Source of the DNA: Niallia circulans
GTDB lineage: Bacteria; Bacillota; Bacilli; Bacillales; Cytobacillaceae
Direction of reading: 5' to 3'
NCBI RefSeq assembly: GCF_003726095.1
Contig: NZ_CP026031.1
Coordinates: forward strand, 310,001-374,000
DNA length: 64,000 nucleotides
Positions 8,026-19,383 of this stretch are shown piece by piece. The notes under the pieces were generated by a model. That model searched no databases, was not told the origin of the DNA, and saw only the letters and a program-made list of their open reading frames with translations. The translations under genes and the position numbers were made by a program. Each line of letters opens with the position of its first letter. Positions within the stretch are counted from its first letter, which is position 1.

Positions 8026-9258
8026 ATGAAAAAATCACATTCTGTACTTGTTATCTTTTTATTCTTTTTAGGTTGGGTATTTATGTATGCAGATCGTAAT
8101 ATTCTATCACCAGTCATGGGAAGTATTGGAGAAGAATGGAACTTAAACCAAACCGAATTAGGATTAATGGCTACTGTGTTTTTTGCTGCCTATGCTTTTA
8201 TGCAAATCCCTACTGGCTTTTTAGCAGATAAATTTGGGCGAGTAAAGGTGTTAGTAATTGGCTTTATCGTTTTTGGTGTTGGTACATATTTAAGTGGTGC
8301 ATCTACTACGTTTGCAATGTTTTTAATCATGAGAGCAATTACTGGGTTAGGAGAAGGCACTTATTATGGTTCACAGTATGGTATCTCTTCTACGATAACC
8401 CCAAAGAAATATCGCGGCTTAGTCTCAGCTATTATTAATAGTGGCATGGCTTTTGGTATTTCTTTAGGATTTATGTCATCCAGTTATTTTACCTACACAT
8501 TAAATAAAGGCTGGCAGTTTCCGTTTTATGTTTTTGCCATCCCTACCGTTTTGGTTGCTATTTTAATAGGCATATTTGTTCGTGATAATTCACATAAGGA
8601 GAAGAAAGTAGAATCTGAATATGAAAAAGTCGAGATGAAGAAAATTTTCACTAAAAATCATATTTTTGTATATATCTTAATCTTTTGTTCCTTATATGGA
8701 TTTTTCGGTATGCTAACATGGCTTCCTTATTACTTACAAACAGCAAGAGGTATTGAAGCATCTCAAACGGGGATTATCTCTTCTTTAGTGCCTTGGGCTT
8801 CCATTCCAGGTGCCATTCTATTTGGTTTCTTATCTGATCGCATTAAAAGTAAAAAGCCGTTAATTATAACATTGGCATTAGCTGGAGCAATTTGTCAATT
8901 TGCTATTCCTTATACAGACAATTATTCCTTGCTGATTGTCGGATTATGTTTATATGGTTTGCTTGGAAAATTAGCGCTGGATCCAGTATTAATTTCGTAT
9001 ATGGCAGATATTACACCGAAGTCGATGTATTCAAGAGTTTATGGGTTCTTTAACTTTAGCGGGATGCTTTCTTCTATATTTGCGCCATATATTACGGGGT
9101 ATTTCGCTGATAAAACTGGCAGTCTAGAATTCGGATTTTATCTAGCCGGCGGGTTATTAATTATTGGTGCCATATTGTTTATATTTACAAGCGATAAAGG
9201 GAAAGAAGACAATAAAGCAGCGATTAATGTTGGACTTAAGGAGGAAATAGTAAGTTGA
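8026..9258 (+). CDS. MFS transporter coupled to gamma-glutamyltransferase
   Basis: 410 residues from the ATG at 8026, chosen for AAAGGGG eight to nine bases upstream; the open frame begins earlier but has no ribosome site. About 12 membrane helices are predicted. The MFS loop 2-3 signature is GFLADKFGRVKVL near residue 65, and a mirrored GFLSDRIKSKKPL occurs after helix 8. It resembles organic-anion and hexuronate-type (ACS) symporters. The stop codon overlaps the TTG start of the gamma-glutamyltransferase by four bases, indicating translational coupling, so a gamma-glutamyl compound, a peptide or a glutamate-derived acid is a plausible substrate. The substrate is not determined by the sequence. 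Confidence 0.85.
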   Translation: MKKSHSVLVIFLFFLGWVFMYADRNILSPVMGSIGEEWNLNQTELGLMATVFFAAYAFMQIPTGFLADKFGRVKVLVIGFIVFGVGTYLSGASTTFAMFLIMRAITGLGEGTYYGSQYGISSTITPKKYRGLVSAIINSGMAFGISLGFMSSSYFTYTLNKGWQFPFYVFAIPTVLVAILIGIFVRDNSHKEKKVESEYEKVEMKKIFTKNHIFVYILIFCSLYGFFGMLTWLPYYLQTARGIEASQTGIISSLVPWASIPGAILFGFLSDRIKSKKPLIITLALAGAICQFAIPYTDNYSLLIVGLCLYGLLGKLALDPVLISYMADITPKSMYSRVYGFFNFSGMLSSIFAPYITGYFADKTGSLEFGFYLAGGLLIIGAILFIFTSDKGKEDNKAAINVGLKEEIVS

Positions 9259-10835
9259 ATAAAGTAATAGTAGGCACAGAATCAATGATTGTAAGTCCAC
9301 ATTATTTGGCTTCACAAGCAGGTGAACAAATTCTCCAAAAGGGAGGCAATGCATTTGATGCTGCTGTTGCTGTGAGTGCTTGCTTAGCTGTAGTATATCC
9401 GCATATGACTGGTCTTGGTGGAGATTCTTTTTGGCTGACTTATAAGGAAAAGACAGGGAAAGTGCGTACTTATAATGGAAGTGGGAAGTCAGGAGCGGCT
9501 GTTACAAGAGAAATGTTTAAGGGAAAAGAGAGCATTCCTTTTCGAGGAATCGAAAGTGTTCTAACTGTTCCTGGCATGGTGGATAGCTGGGATGCTATCT
9601 TAAAAGAATATGGAAGTATGACTCTTGCAGAAGTCTTACAACCTGCTATTGAATATGCAGAAAAGGGTTTTCCTTTATCTAATGATCAATATGAAAATAC
9701 GATAAAAAATGAGGAGCTTTTAAGAAGTATAGAAGAAACTGCTGCTGTTTTTCTGCCAGATGGAAAGGTTCCTGAAAAATTTTCTCGGTTTGTGCAAAAG
9801 AATTTAGCGAACACGTTAAAACAATTAGGAGCAAAAGGAAGAGATGATTTTTATAAAGGAGAACTGGCCTATAGAATTATTTCAGGTTTGAAGAAAAAAG
9901 GAAGCTATTTAACAATAGCAGATTTTGCCGCACATAAAGGGGAATGGAGTGAACCGCTCACTAGTACCTATCGCTCTTATACTATGTATCAGGCTCGTCC
10001 CAATTCACAAGGCTTTGTGGGACTCATGATTTTAAATATATTAGAAAATTTCGATTTTTCATCCATTCCGTATGAATCTTATGAATATTATCAGCTAATA
10101 ATAGAAGCAGTGAAAAGAAGCTTTCAAGATCGGAATGAGCATCTGACAGATCCGACATTTCATAAAATTCCATTAGAGCAGTTATTAAGCAAAAAGTATT
10201 CTAAGGAGATGGCGGATTCCATCTCCTTAGAATATACAACAGATTATAGTTCGCGCCCTGTTGGAAGCGATACAGCTCATGCCGCCGTTGTGGATAAAGA
10301 TGGGAATGCTGTTTCGTTTATTCAAAGCCTATATTTTGAATTTGGTTCTGGTGTGGTTGCGGGAGATACGGGGATTACTATGCAAAATAGAGGCTCATTT
10401 TTCTCTCTTGATCCTGATCATGTTAATACATTGGAGCCAAATAAGCGGACATTCCATACTTTGATGCCTGCCATGGCTTTTAAAGAGAACAAACCATATG
10501 TGTTGTATGGTACACAAGGCGGGGAAGGGCAGCCGCAGACACAAACTTTGATGATTACGAGAATGCTTGACTATGGACTTGATCCCCAAATAGCAATAAG
10601 TGAGCCACGGTTTGTATGGGGGCGTACATGGGGAGAAAAAACCGAAGAGCTAAAAATAGAAAACCGTGTTTCGGCAAATGTTTTGGAAAAGCTGCAAAAG
10701 GCTGGTCATATCGTAAACCGAGTAGAAGCATTTGACGGAATTATGGGGCATGCAAATGCTATTTTGATCGATGAACAAGGATTTTTATATGGTGGTGTCG
10801 ACCCAAGAAGTGATGGAGCTGCCATAGGAAAATAA
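9255..10835 (+). CDS. gamma-glutamyltransferase, YwrD-like, apparently cytoplasmic
   Basis: 526 residues, the size of B. subtilis YwrD. Starts at TTG overlapping the previous stop (TTGA), with AAGGAGG ten bases upstream. The N-terminal half holds the substrate-binding core (GGNAFDAAVAVSACLAVVYPHMTG). The processing site and nucleophile Thr lie in SDTAHAAVVDKDGNAVSF near residue 338, followed by GSGVVAGDTGITMQNRG. It would self-cleave into two subunits and transfer or hydrolyse gamma-glutamyl groups from glutathione-like or other gamma-glutamyl compounds. No signal peptide is visible, unlike secreted Ggt enzymes, so an intracellular role after uptake by the coupled MFS protein is likely. Confidence 0.88.
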   Translation: MNKVIVGTESMIVSPHYLASQAGEQILQKGGNAFDAAVAVSACLAVVYPHMTGLGGDSFWLTYKEKTGKVRTYNGSGKSGAAVTREMFKGKESIPFRGIESVLTVPGMVDSWDAILKEYGSMTLAEVLQPAIEYAEKGFPLSNDQYENTIKNEELLRSIEETAAVFLPDGKVPEKFSRFVQKNLANTLKQLGAKGRDDFYKGELAYRIISGLKKKGSYLTIADFAAHKGEWSEPLTSTYRSYTMYQARPNSQGFVGLMILNILENFDFSSIPYESYEYYQLIIEAVKRSFQDRNEHLTDPTFHKIPLEQLLSKKYSKEMADSISLEYTTDYSSRPVGSDTAHAAVVDKDGNAVSFIQSLYFEFGSGVVAGDTGITMQNRGSFFSLDPDHVNTLEPNKRTFHTLMPAMAFKENKPYVLYGTQGGEGQPQTQTLMITRMLDYGLDPQIAISEPRFVWGRTWGEKTEELKIENRVSANVLEKLQKAGHIVNRVEAFDGIMGHANAILIDEQGFLYGGVDPRSDGAAIGK

Positions 10836-10854
10836 ATAATCAAGAGTTAGGACT

Positions 10855-10889
10855 AAGAGTGAACTTCTGCTAGAAGTTGGCTCTTTTTT
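10855..10889 (+). terminator. terminator of the MFS/GGT operon
   Basis: AAGAG..AACTTCT pairs with AGAAGTT..CTCTT and is followed by TTTTT; 20 bases after the stop codon. Confidence 0.85.
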
Positions 10890-11044
10890 ATGGAAAAAAG
10901 TTTATATCATTCATTCCAATCTGCCCTCGTCTAGCAAACTTAGAGTTTAGAAGGGAAATTTAAGTATTTTGTTGATCTTCTTTTTTCATAGTAAAATCTT
11001 GTTGATATTTTTGCTAGGATAGGTTGAGAAATTATGGGGCAAAG

Positions 11045-11080
11045 GAAGGATGCCGTTTTGATCTCGGCATCCTTTCTTTT
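11045..11080. terminator. bidirectional terminator at the chemoreceptor 3' end
   Basis: GAAGGATGCCG and CGGCATCCTTTC form an 11-bp stem with a 9-base loop. The T-rich tail is better on the plus strand, but the hairpin also ends the minus-strand chemoreceptor gene. Confidence 0.7.
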
Positions 11081-13134
11081 TATTCTGTTTTGAACCTTGC
11101 TATTTCCGATTCTGTTGTTTTAATCAAAGCTGTAAGTGAATCAGCATATTGTTTCACTTCATCTGTAGAAGCAGATTGTTCTTCCATAGAAGATAAGATT
11201 ACTTCTGTTGAAGCAGTTGTTTCTTCTGATGAAGCAGAAATTTCATTAATCATGCCGCCAACCACATCTTTTTGAACATCGATTTCTTGGATTGCATGAT
11301 TAGATACTTGAATATCTTCCACAATTTTTTCTAAAGAATTAGTGATTTGATTAATGGAATTAGTAACACTATTTACCGCATCTTTTTGTTGTTCACTAAT
11401 TGTATTTGTTTCCTTCATCATTGTTACTGCTTGAGCAGTATCTTGGATAACAGAGTAAATAATATTTTGAATATGTTCAGCAGATTCCTTCGATTGTTCT
11501 GCTAAATTTCGTACTTCATTTGCTACTACTGCAAAACCACGTCCGTGTTCACCAGCACGCGCAGCCTCGATACTTGCATTTAAAGATAGTAAGTTAGTCT
11601 GTTCAGAAATTTGCTTAATAACCTCAGTAACTTGGGAGATGTTTTTAGATTTAGCATTTAAATCATTAACAATGAAAGCAACCTTTGATAATGAGCTTTC
11701 TAAATTTTGATACGAACTTTCTAAGTTTGTTACATTTGTTCTTCCAGACCCCACTTCTTGATGGGCATCTTGCAGGGAAAATTCCATACTTTTTGATTGT
11801 GCCACCAATCGATTAATTGTTTCATTTAACTCTTTAATGGCCATGGAGCCTTTTTCAACTTCTGAAGATTGCTGGCTATTGGCAGTAGCTATTTCTTCTA
11901 TTGAGCTTGTAACTTCTGCAATGGAAGCACTATTTTGAGAAGCAATTTCAGTTAAACTTTGGGAAGTATCTTTCACTTTAGAAAAATCAGTTTGGATTTT
12001 TTTCGTCATATGTCGAATATTTACTAACATCGTATTAAAATTTTTAGAAAATTCACCGATTTCATCATTGTTATTAATAGCAAAAGATACGGTTAAGTCC
12101 CCTCTCGAAGCTTTTTCGGTTGCTTCATTAAATTTTCGTAAATAGTTAAGTATCATTTTGGAAAGGAAGTAAGCAATTACGATACCTATGATTAAACCAC
12201 CTAAACTAGTGCCTAATCCAATCCATGTTATGCCTTTTAATTTATTGGAAATCACATTATCTGCTGTCACTGAAACGACTTTCCAACCAGTCTCTTCAAT
12301 CGTAGAAGAGTTTACTTGATAAGAAGTACCTTCAAAGGATGCGGTTGTATCCACTGCATCTTTGTTATATAAGGAGTCTACCCAATTAAATTCTCTTTTA
12401 AAGGCTGCTTTATCCTTTACAATATCTTCTACATCTTTAACCTTTCCACTCTGTTGAATGGAAAGGTTTTTTCCATTTGCGTCCAAGAAGGAAGTGACTA
12501 CCACCCCTTGATTATCCAAAACTAATAATTTATTTTCTTTGCCTTTTTGTAACTGCTCTCTTAAATCACCAATAGCATCTAATGAAATATCGTATCCTAA
12601 TACACCAATAAGCTGATCGTTCTTTTTAACTGGTGTGATAACGGAAGTCATCATATCGCCTGTAACATTATCTTTGTAAACTTCCATCCAATGGGTTGTA
12701 TCTGCCTTTTTTGTTTCTTTAAATGCCCTTGTATCCAATGCATTTCCAAAATCAACCCATGGAGCAATATCCATTCTGCCTGATCCGGCATCAATAAAAT
12801 AAGCAGCAACTAGTGATTCATCATGAGACTTTGTATTCTCTAACAATTGATGAATCGTTTCATTTTCTCCTTTATCGTCATACAAACTGGCAATATGTAA
12901 AGAAAGCTCTTCTACTGATTTTTCATGTTTACTTAAAAAGATTTGGATACTTTTAGCTGAACTAACGGCAGATGCTTCGTTTTCTTCTTTATAAACATTT
13001 TTCAAAGTATTGTTAGAATAACCATAGTAGAGAGAAGAAGATCCTAGGATAGAAATTAATAGGGTAAGACCAATAATTCCGATTAATTTAACACGTATTG
13101 ATTTTTTGCGAGTTGTTTTTTCTTTGTTTCTCAT
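11080..13134 (-). CDS. methyl-accepting chemotaxis protein with Cache sensor
   Basis: 684 residues, a normal length for a Bacillus McpA/TlpA-type receptor. Basic N-terminus, transmembrane helix about 14-38, an extracellular double-Cache sensor (about 40-300, with [19 protein letters not shown] and DVVVTSF-like Cache elements), second helix about 303-327, HAMP near 328-380, then the cytoplasmic signalling coiled coil. The conserved tip is [36 protein letters not shown]. It signals through CheW/CheA to the flagellar motor; the ligand is often an amino or organic acid in this family. It is a single gene, with a perfect inverted repeat in its upstream region. Confidence 0.93.
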   Translation of the reverse strand: MRNKEKTTRKKSIRVKLIGIIGLTLLISILGSSSLYYGYSNNTLKNVYKEENEASAVSSAKSIQIFLSKHEKSVEELSLHIASLYDDKGENETIHQLLENTKSHDESLVAAYFIDAGSGRMDIAPWVDFGNALDTRAFKETKKADTTHWMEVYKDNVTGDMMTSVITPVKKNDQLIGVLGYDISLDAIGDLREQLQKGKENKLLVLDNQGVVVTSFLDANGKNLSIQQSGKVKDVEDIVKDKAAFKREFNWVDSLYNKDAVDTTASFEGTSYQVNSSTIEETGWKVVSVTADNVISNKLKGITWIGLGTSLGGLIIGIVIAYFLSKMILNYLRKFNEATEKASRGDLTVSFAINNNDEIGEFSKNFNTMLVNIRHMTKKIQTDFSKVKDTSQSLTEIASQNSASIAEVTSSIEEIATANSQQSSEVEKGSMAIKELNETINRLVAQSKSMEFSLQDAHQEVGSGRTNVTNLESSYQNLESSLSKVAFIVNDLNAKSKNISQVTEVIKQISEQTNLLSLNASIEAARAGEHGRGFAVVANEVRNLAEQSKESAEHIQNIIYSVIQDTAQAVTMMKETNTISEQQKDAVNSVTNSINQITNSLEKIVEDIQVSNHAIQEIDVQKDVVGGMINEISASSEETTASTEVILSSMEEQSASTDEVKQYADSLTALIKTTESEIARFKTE

Positions 13135-13194
13135 CGTTGAAAATTCCTTTCTTCTTTGACAATAAAGCTATTAAGTTGATTTGCTAATATTCAA

Positions 13195-13234
13195 TTAAAA
13201 GATTGATGGAATGGCTGCAGAATTAATCTTTTAA
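13195..13234. repeat. perfect inverted repeat upstream of the chemoreceptor
   Basis: Ten-base arms TTAAAAGATT and AATCTTTTAA, separated by 20 bases, 61 bases before the chemoreceptor start. Possible operator or leader hairpin. Confidence 0.4.
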
Positions 13235-13851
13235 TCTCGAAGGCATAGTTTTCCCTATTAAGAAATGACCATTTGAGTATGAAATGGGAAGTATAAAACC
13301 ACTTCAGGGCAATTGCCTAGATTTGTAGATAATTTATAACCATTTTTGAAAAAATCCCTTAATGTTTAAAATAATCCTATTTTATAGAAATATATAGTAC
13401 ATTACTCCTTTCTTTATAACCCATCATTGGAAAAATTAGTTCTATTGTATCAAAAATAAAGAAGCGTAACGGGGGAAATTTCACAATTTTTAGGTGGGGA
13501 CTTTCTTAATGTGATTATACGTAGGGCTGTGGTCTAAAAGAAAGTTAATTAATAAAATTGGAAATATTTCGGTTTATAATTAGAAAGAATTTAATAAAGT
13601 TTAGTACTGAAGAGAAAAAATTGAAAATCTCATAGCTTAATTACCATTATCTAGTACAATAATAGTAGCGAATTAGTACTTATGGAAAGAAGGGAATAGA
13701 TAGTGCAAGAGATAAAAAGTTTATGTTTTTTAAATATGACTATCTCCATTTAAAAGTACTTTATTATTTTACAAATTTTAATAAGAGAAATTAGTATTGC
13801 CAAAATAATTTGATTAAATCGAACAACTAGACAGGGAGATATTAAGAGCTT
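13235..13851. other. A+T-rich intergenic region before the helicase gene
   Basis: About 600 bases with no convincing gene. Possible -10 elements abound because of the base composition, but no clearly spaced -35/-10 pair was found. A short frame at 13703-13753 begins with GTG after GAAGGG and encodes 16 residues with no recognisable similarity. Confidence 0.4.
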
Positions 13852-16659
13852 ATGGACAAAGAACTAATTGTGAATTCAGGTAATGGAAATTTATTAAGTG
13901 AATTAGTACAGGCGATTAGAGAGTGTGAAAGATTTTATTTTAGTGTTGCATTTGTTAATTTTAGTGGATTGCAGTTGCTCTTAGATTCATTAAAGGAAGC
14001 GGAAAGGAATGGTATAAAAGGGAAGATTATTACGTCTACTTACTTGAATTTTACGGAAGGAAAAGCATTAAGAAAAATTAATGAATTCAATAATATTGAT
14101 CTAAAAGTATATGTTACAGATAAAGAAACAGGATTTCATACGAAGGCATATATATTCGAAAATAAAGAGAACTATAAGGTCATTATTGGTTCATCTAATA
14201 TAACTCAGAGTGCATTAAAAAGTAATGTAGAATGGAATGTGAAACTTGTCTCTAAGGAGAATACTCCTTTTATCCATAATGTTAAAAAGGAATATGATCA
14301 TTTATGGGATATAACGACAGATGCTGATGACCAATTTATTGATGACTATGAGAAGTTTGTAAATTCTATTATCAGTTATACTGGCAAAAAGCCTCAGCTT
14401 ATATATGAACAAAGTGAGTATATCATTCCTAATAGAATGCAAAAAAGAGCAATGGAAAATCTTAATAGATTACGTTCTTTCGGTGAAAAAAGGGCATTGG
14501 TTATTGCTGCTACTGGTACCGGTAAGACTTATATGTCCGCTTTCGATATAAAACAATATCAGCCAAAACGAATGTTGTTTATTGTACATAGAGAAGAAAT
14601 ATTGAAGAAGGCTAAAGAAACGTTTGAAAAACTATTACCAAATGAGAAATTTAAATTTGGTTTATTAACAGGAAATCATAAAGATAAAAATGCTGATTAC
14701 ATATTTACTACGATCCAGACTTTATCCAAATGCTATAGTGAGTTTAGTAAAGATCATTTTGATTACATTATTTTCGATGAAGCGCATCATGCAACTAGTA
14801 ATAGTTATCAATCGGTCATACAATATTTTGATCCAGAATTTACACTTGGAATGACAGCTACTCCAGAGAGAACAGATAATCAAAATGTTTTTGATCTTTT
14901 TGACAATAATGTTGCCATTGAAGTACGACTACATGAGGCGTTAGATGATGAATTAGTTGTTCCTTTTCATTATTTTGGAATCACGGATATAGAAGAAGTT
15001 GATTTAAGTAATGTCGATATTAATGATATTACTGAGATAACGAAAAGATTAAAAGTTAATGAGCGAGTAGATTTTATTATTGAGAAAATGCGTTTTTATC
15101 AGCATGACGGACAAAAAAGAAAGTGTTTAGGTTTCTGTGCTAGTATAGAACATGCAAGATATATGACAGAAGAATTCAATAAAAGAGGCTATAAAAGTGC
15201 ATGTTTAACTGGAGAAATGAGTGTTGATCAAAGGGCTCATTATATAAATAAATTAGAAGACGATGCTGATGAATTAGAAGTTATTTTTTCGGTAGATATT
15301 TTTAATGAAGGAGTAGATATTCCTACGGTAAATACGGTGTTAATGTTAAGACCAACTAATTCTCCAATTGTATTTATCCAACAATTAGGTAGAGGGTTAA
15401 GAAAGTATGAGGGGAAAAGCTTTCTTACAGTATTGGATTTTATCGGAAATCATAATAAAACTTTTTTAATTGCTATCGCTTTAAATGGAAGTAGATATTA
15501 CGATAAAGAAAGCTTAAAGGTTGCTATTACAACAAGTTTTGCTAATATACCAGGTAGTACACATATACAAATGGATCGAATTTCTCAAGAAAGAATTCTA
15601 GCACAAATTGACAGAGAGAACTTTAATTCTATGAAGTATTTAAAAGAAGAATATTATGAATTTAAGAAGCTTAACAGTGGTAAAATCCCCTACCTTTTAG
15701 TGGATTATTTAAAATATGATGGATCACCTGATCCAATCAAATTTATTGATAAAGAAAAAAGTTATCTTCAATTTGTTGCGAAAGTAGAAAAAGATATTAA
15801 GCTTAAAGAATTACTAATGGATATTAATTTTGAAAGTGTATTAAAAGAGTTATCCAGTAAACTTCCCCTTAAACGGATATATGAGTTTGTTATATTAAAA
15901 AATTTGCTAGAAACAAATGAAATTACTCTAGAAGATGCAAAACAGGAAATTTTGAAGTATGTAGAAAGAGTGGATGACGATAGTATTATACATGCTTTTG
16001 AAAATTTAAACCAAAATTATTATGATTCTATGCAAAAGAAAGGAAAGCTTCAACTTTGTATTTATGAGAATAATAAATTAGTAAAAACAGAGTCTTTTAA
16101 GCGAATATTGGAAAAGGAACCATTTCGAATATATGTAGAAGACTGTATAATGTATGGGATTTTTCGATATGAAAAGGAATTTAAAGAAACGTATTATGGT
16201 ATCCCACATTTTAAATTATATGAACAATATCAAATGATAGATGCTGCTTTATTATCTAATTATCGCAAAATCCATAGTTCCTTTAGAGGGTCGGGACTTC
16301 TAACAAATGGTAATGAGTATTTTCTTTATATAGATCTTCATAAGGAGAAGGATATTAAAGAAAGTATTAATTATAAAGATAAAATAATTGATGAGAATAC
16401 CTTCCAATGGCAAACACCAAATAGTACTAGTCAAAGTTCTGATAGAGGAAAAAATATTATTTATAATAAAGAGAGGCGGATACATTTACATTTATTTATT
16501 CGTAAATATAAAGAGATAGATGGGAAAATAGAACCTTATATTTATATAGGGAAAGGGAATACCATAGAATTCGAAGGAGATAAACCAATTACTGTGATTA
16601 TGGAGTTGGAACATACATTACCAACTAGGATTTATAATGAGTTTGTAGTAAAGGTATAA
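13852..16659 (+). CDS. PLD-nuclease-like/SF2 helicase/DUF3427 fusion protein
   Basis: 935 residues. The N-terminal phospholipase-D-like domain (about 1-165) carries one HxK half-site (H96-T-K98, then GSSN at 113-116), suggesting a dimeric nuclease or nucleic-acid-binding module. A superfamily 2 helicase follows: Walker A ATGTGKT at 220-226, DEAH at 309-312, GMTATPERTD near 335, and the C-terminal helicase motif QQLGRGLRKYEGKS. The last 350 residues match my recollection of DUF3427. The start has only a weak ribosome site (GGGAG 13 bases away, AAGAG four bases away). The gene is more A+T-rich than its neighbours. It is convergent with a NUDIX gene across a shared terminator. A role in phage defence or DNA repair is inferred from domain content. 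Confidence 0.85.
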   Translation: MDKELIVNSGNGNLLSELVQAIRECERFYFSVAFVNFSGLQLLLDSLKEAERNGIKGKIITSTYLNFTEGKALRKINEFNNIDLKVYVTDKETGFHTKAYIFENKENYKVIIGSSNITQSALKSNVEWNVKLVSKENTPFIHNVKKEYDHLWDITTDADDQFIDDYEKFVNSIISYTGKKPQLIYEQSEYIIPNRMQKRAMENLNRLRSFGEKRALVIAATGTGKTYMSAFDIKQYQPKRMLFIVHREEILKKAKETFEKLLPNEKFKFGLLTGNHKDKNADYIFTTIQTLSKCYSEFSKDHFDYIIFDEAHHATSNSYQSVIQYFDPEFTLGMTATPERTDNQNVFDLFDNNVAIEVRLHEALDDELVVPFHYFGITDIEEVDLSNVDINDITEITKRLKVNERVDFIIEKMRFYQHDGQKRKCLGFCASIEHARYMTEEFNKRGYKSACLTGEMSVDQRAHYINKLEDDADELEVIFSVDIFNEGVDIPTVNTVLMLRPTNSPIVFIQQLGRGLRKYEGKSFLTVLDFIGNHNKTFLIAIALNGSRYYDKESLKVAITTSFANIPGSTHIQMDRISQERILAQIDRENFNSMKYLKEEYYEFKKLNSGKIPYLLVDYLKYDGSPDPIKFIDKEKSYLQFVAKVEKDIKLKELLMDINFESVLKELSSKLPLKRIYEFVILKNLLETNEITLEDAKQEILKYVERVDDDSIIHAFENLNQNYYDSMQKKGKLQLCIYENNKLVKTESFKRILEKEPFRIYVEDCIMYGIFRYEKEFKETYYGIPHFKLYEQYQMIDAALLSNYRKIHSSFRGSGLLTNGNEYFLYIDLHKEKDIKESINYKDKIIDENTFQWQTPNSTSQSSDRGKNIIYNKERRIHLHLFIRKYKEIDGKIEPYIYIGKGNTIEFEGDKPITVIMELEHTLPTRIYNEFVVKV

Positions 16660-16690
16660 AAAAATGCTAGGATGAAATCCTAGCATTTTT
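16660..16690. terminator. symmetric bidirectional terminator between helicase and NUDIX genes
   Basis: AAAATGCTAGGAT and ATCCTAGCATTTT form a perfect stem around GAA, with A-run and T-run on opposite sides, so it can end both convergent transcripts. Confidence 0.92.
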
Positions 16691-17085
16691 TATTTTTCAT
16701 TTATTAATGCTGTCATTGCTGGAATATCTGCAGGCGCCCATTTTAATGAATCTAAATTCTCTCTCTCTAACCATACTAGTTTGGAATGTTCACTAGCAGC
16801 TGGTGTTCCATCGATGATTTTAGCTTTAATACAAATTAGCGTAATGATAAATGTATCATATTCATGTGTATGTTCATGGAAAAGTTGGTCTGCTTTTATT
16901 ATACATCCTAATTCTTCCTTAATTTCTCTCTCAAGTGCAGTATAGATATCCTCCCCTTTTTCGACTTTCCCACCAGGGAATTCCCATCTATTTGGAATAG
17001 TCATTTGAGGGGAACGAAGTGCACATAATATTTCATTTTGATGGTTTTCAATAATTCCTGCTACTACATTTACTGTTTTTTTCAA
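16690..17085 (-). CDS. MutT/NUDIX nucleoside triphosphate pyrophosphohydrolase
   Basis: 131 residues. The NUDIX box is complete: G-x5-E-x7-R-E-I-x-E-E-x-G, seen as GGKVEKGE, then REIKEELG at about 38-61. The preceding NRWEFPGGK is typical of MutT and of NudG-type (deoxy)nucleotide hydrolases. It would hydrolyse oxidised or non-canonical nucleotides such as 8-oxo-dGTP or modified CTP/dCTP to monophosphates. TTG start at 17085 with AGGAGG upstream. It faces the PLD-helicase gene and shares its terminator; a functional link is possible but not shown by sequence. Confidence 0.88.
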   Translation of the reverse strand: MKKTVNVVAGIIENHQNEILCALRSPQMTIPNRWEFPGGKVEKGEDIYTALEREIKEELGCIIKADQLFHEHTHEYDTFIITLICIKAKIIDGTPAASEHSKLVWLERENLDSLKWAPADIPAMTALINEK

Positions 17086-17250
17086 TTGATGGATTCCTCC
17101 TGAAGAATGTTGTTATAAATTAATAATAGCATATAGTTAGGGATAGATAGTAAATCATTCTTCGCTGTTTAAAAAAGTTGAATTTATTATCTTTGGGATT
17201 GGAACCAAAAATGGTGAAGTAGAATTGCATTTTTATGAGTTGCTTGAAGT

Positions 17251-17369
17251 GGAGGGGGTGAGACTCCTGTGGGATTAGCGAGACAGTCTGAGACCCTGCA
17301 GGCTGAAAGCCGAAGCGGCTCAGCGCGAGCCCCACGGAAAGCGAACCCCCGGAGCGGAAAGTACCCCCT
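17251..17369. repeat. G+C-rich structured intergenic repeat of Bacillaceae
   Basis: About 120 bases of markedly higher G+C than the surroundings. Nested pairing is visible: AGGGGGT (17253-17259) with ACCCCCT (17363-17369), GTGGG (17269-17273) with CCCAC (17331-17335), and inner hairpins GGC-TGAAA-GCC (17301-17311) and AGCCG-AAG-CGGCT (17308-17320), which overlap. The phrases GTGAGACTCCTGTGGG, CACGGAAAGCGAA and GGAGCGGAAA are ones I recall from many Bacillus intergenic regions, where this dispersed element recurs. It is non-coding. Whether it is a mobile element or a functional RNA is unknown. The remainder of 17086-17617 shows no gene. Confidence 0.7.
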
Positions 17370-17581
17370 GATTCAAAGAGGTTAATAAATATTCTTTAGT
17401 TAAATTTCTATTTTCAAAATACAGGAGTTTGTCTACAGTCTGAGACATTCATTTGAATGTCTATTACCCTTTAACTGTCATAATTATTTAATATACAAAA
17501 GTTGCCAAAATATGATTATATGTATATACTTATTTTATAATCAACTATACCTTTGATAGTAGAATATGTATAGTTAAATAA

Positions 17582-19057
<1,476 letters not shown>

Positions 19058-19103
19058 GAAGGAATGAACCTGCATATATTTGCAGGTTTGTCCTTCTTTT
19101 TTT
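19058..19103 (+). terminator. terminator of the GH1 gene
   Basis: GAAGGA..GAACCTGCA pairs with TGCAGGTT..TCCTTC and is followed by TTTTTTT, directly after the stop codon. Confidence 0.92.
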
Positions 19104-19383
19104 AGTTTAAATTTACTTTGTACTTTTCTGCTAGACATAAAAATGACAAAAGATGTTCATTGAATCGTCAAATTTACCCTCCATTTTTGCCCATAAAAGA
19201 ATATATAATGAAACTGCAAAAGATGTATTTTAATTATTTCTTTTGAACACTATGTTGAAAAAATCCGTACTCCAATAGAGTTTATCTTCAAGAAGGAAAA
19301 TTTAGGGATATGACTATTCTCATTAGCATAGTGATAAGAGGACATACGAAAATTATTTACAAATTGTTTATTATGGATTTTTA

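Noticed and set aside
11024..11275. Plus-strand 83-codon frame at the chemoreceptor 3' end
   Set aside because: Overlaps the terminator hairpin and the conserved signalling-domain codons of the chemoreceptor; Ser/Val/Glu-rich shadow.
13180..13240. Possible sigma-D promoter for the chemoreceptor on minus
   Set aside because: A TAAA followed by GCCATTCC at about 14 bases matches the -10 consensus at only five of eight positions; not strong enough to call.
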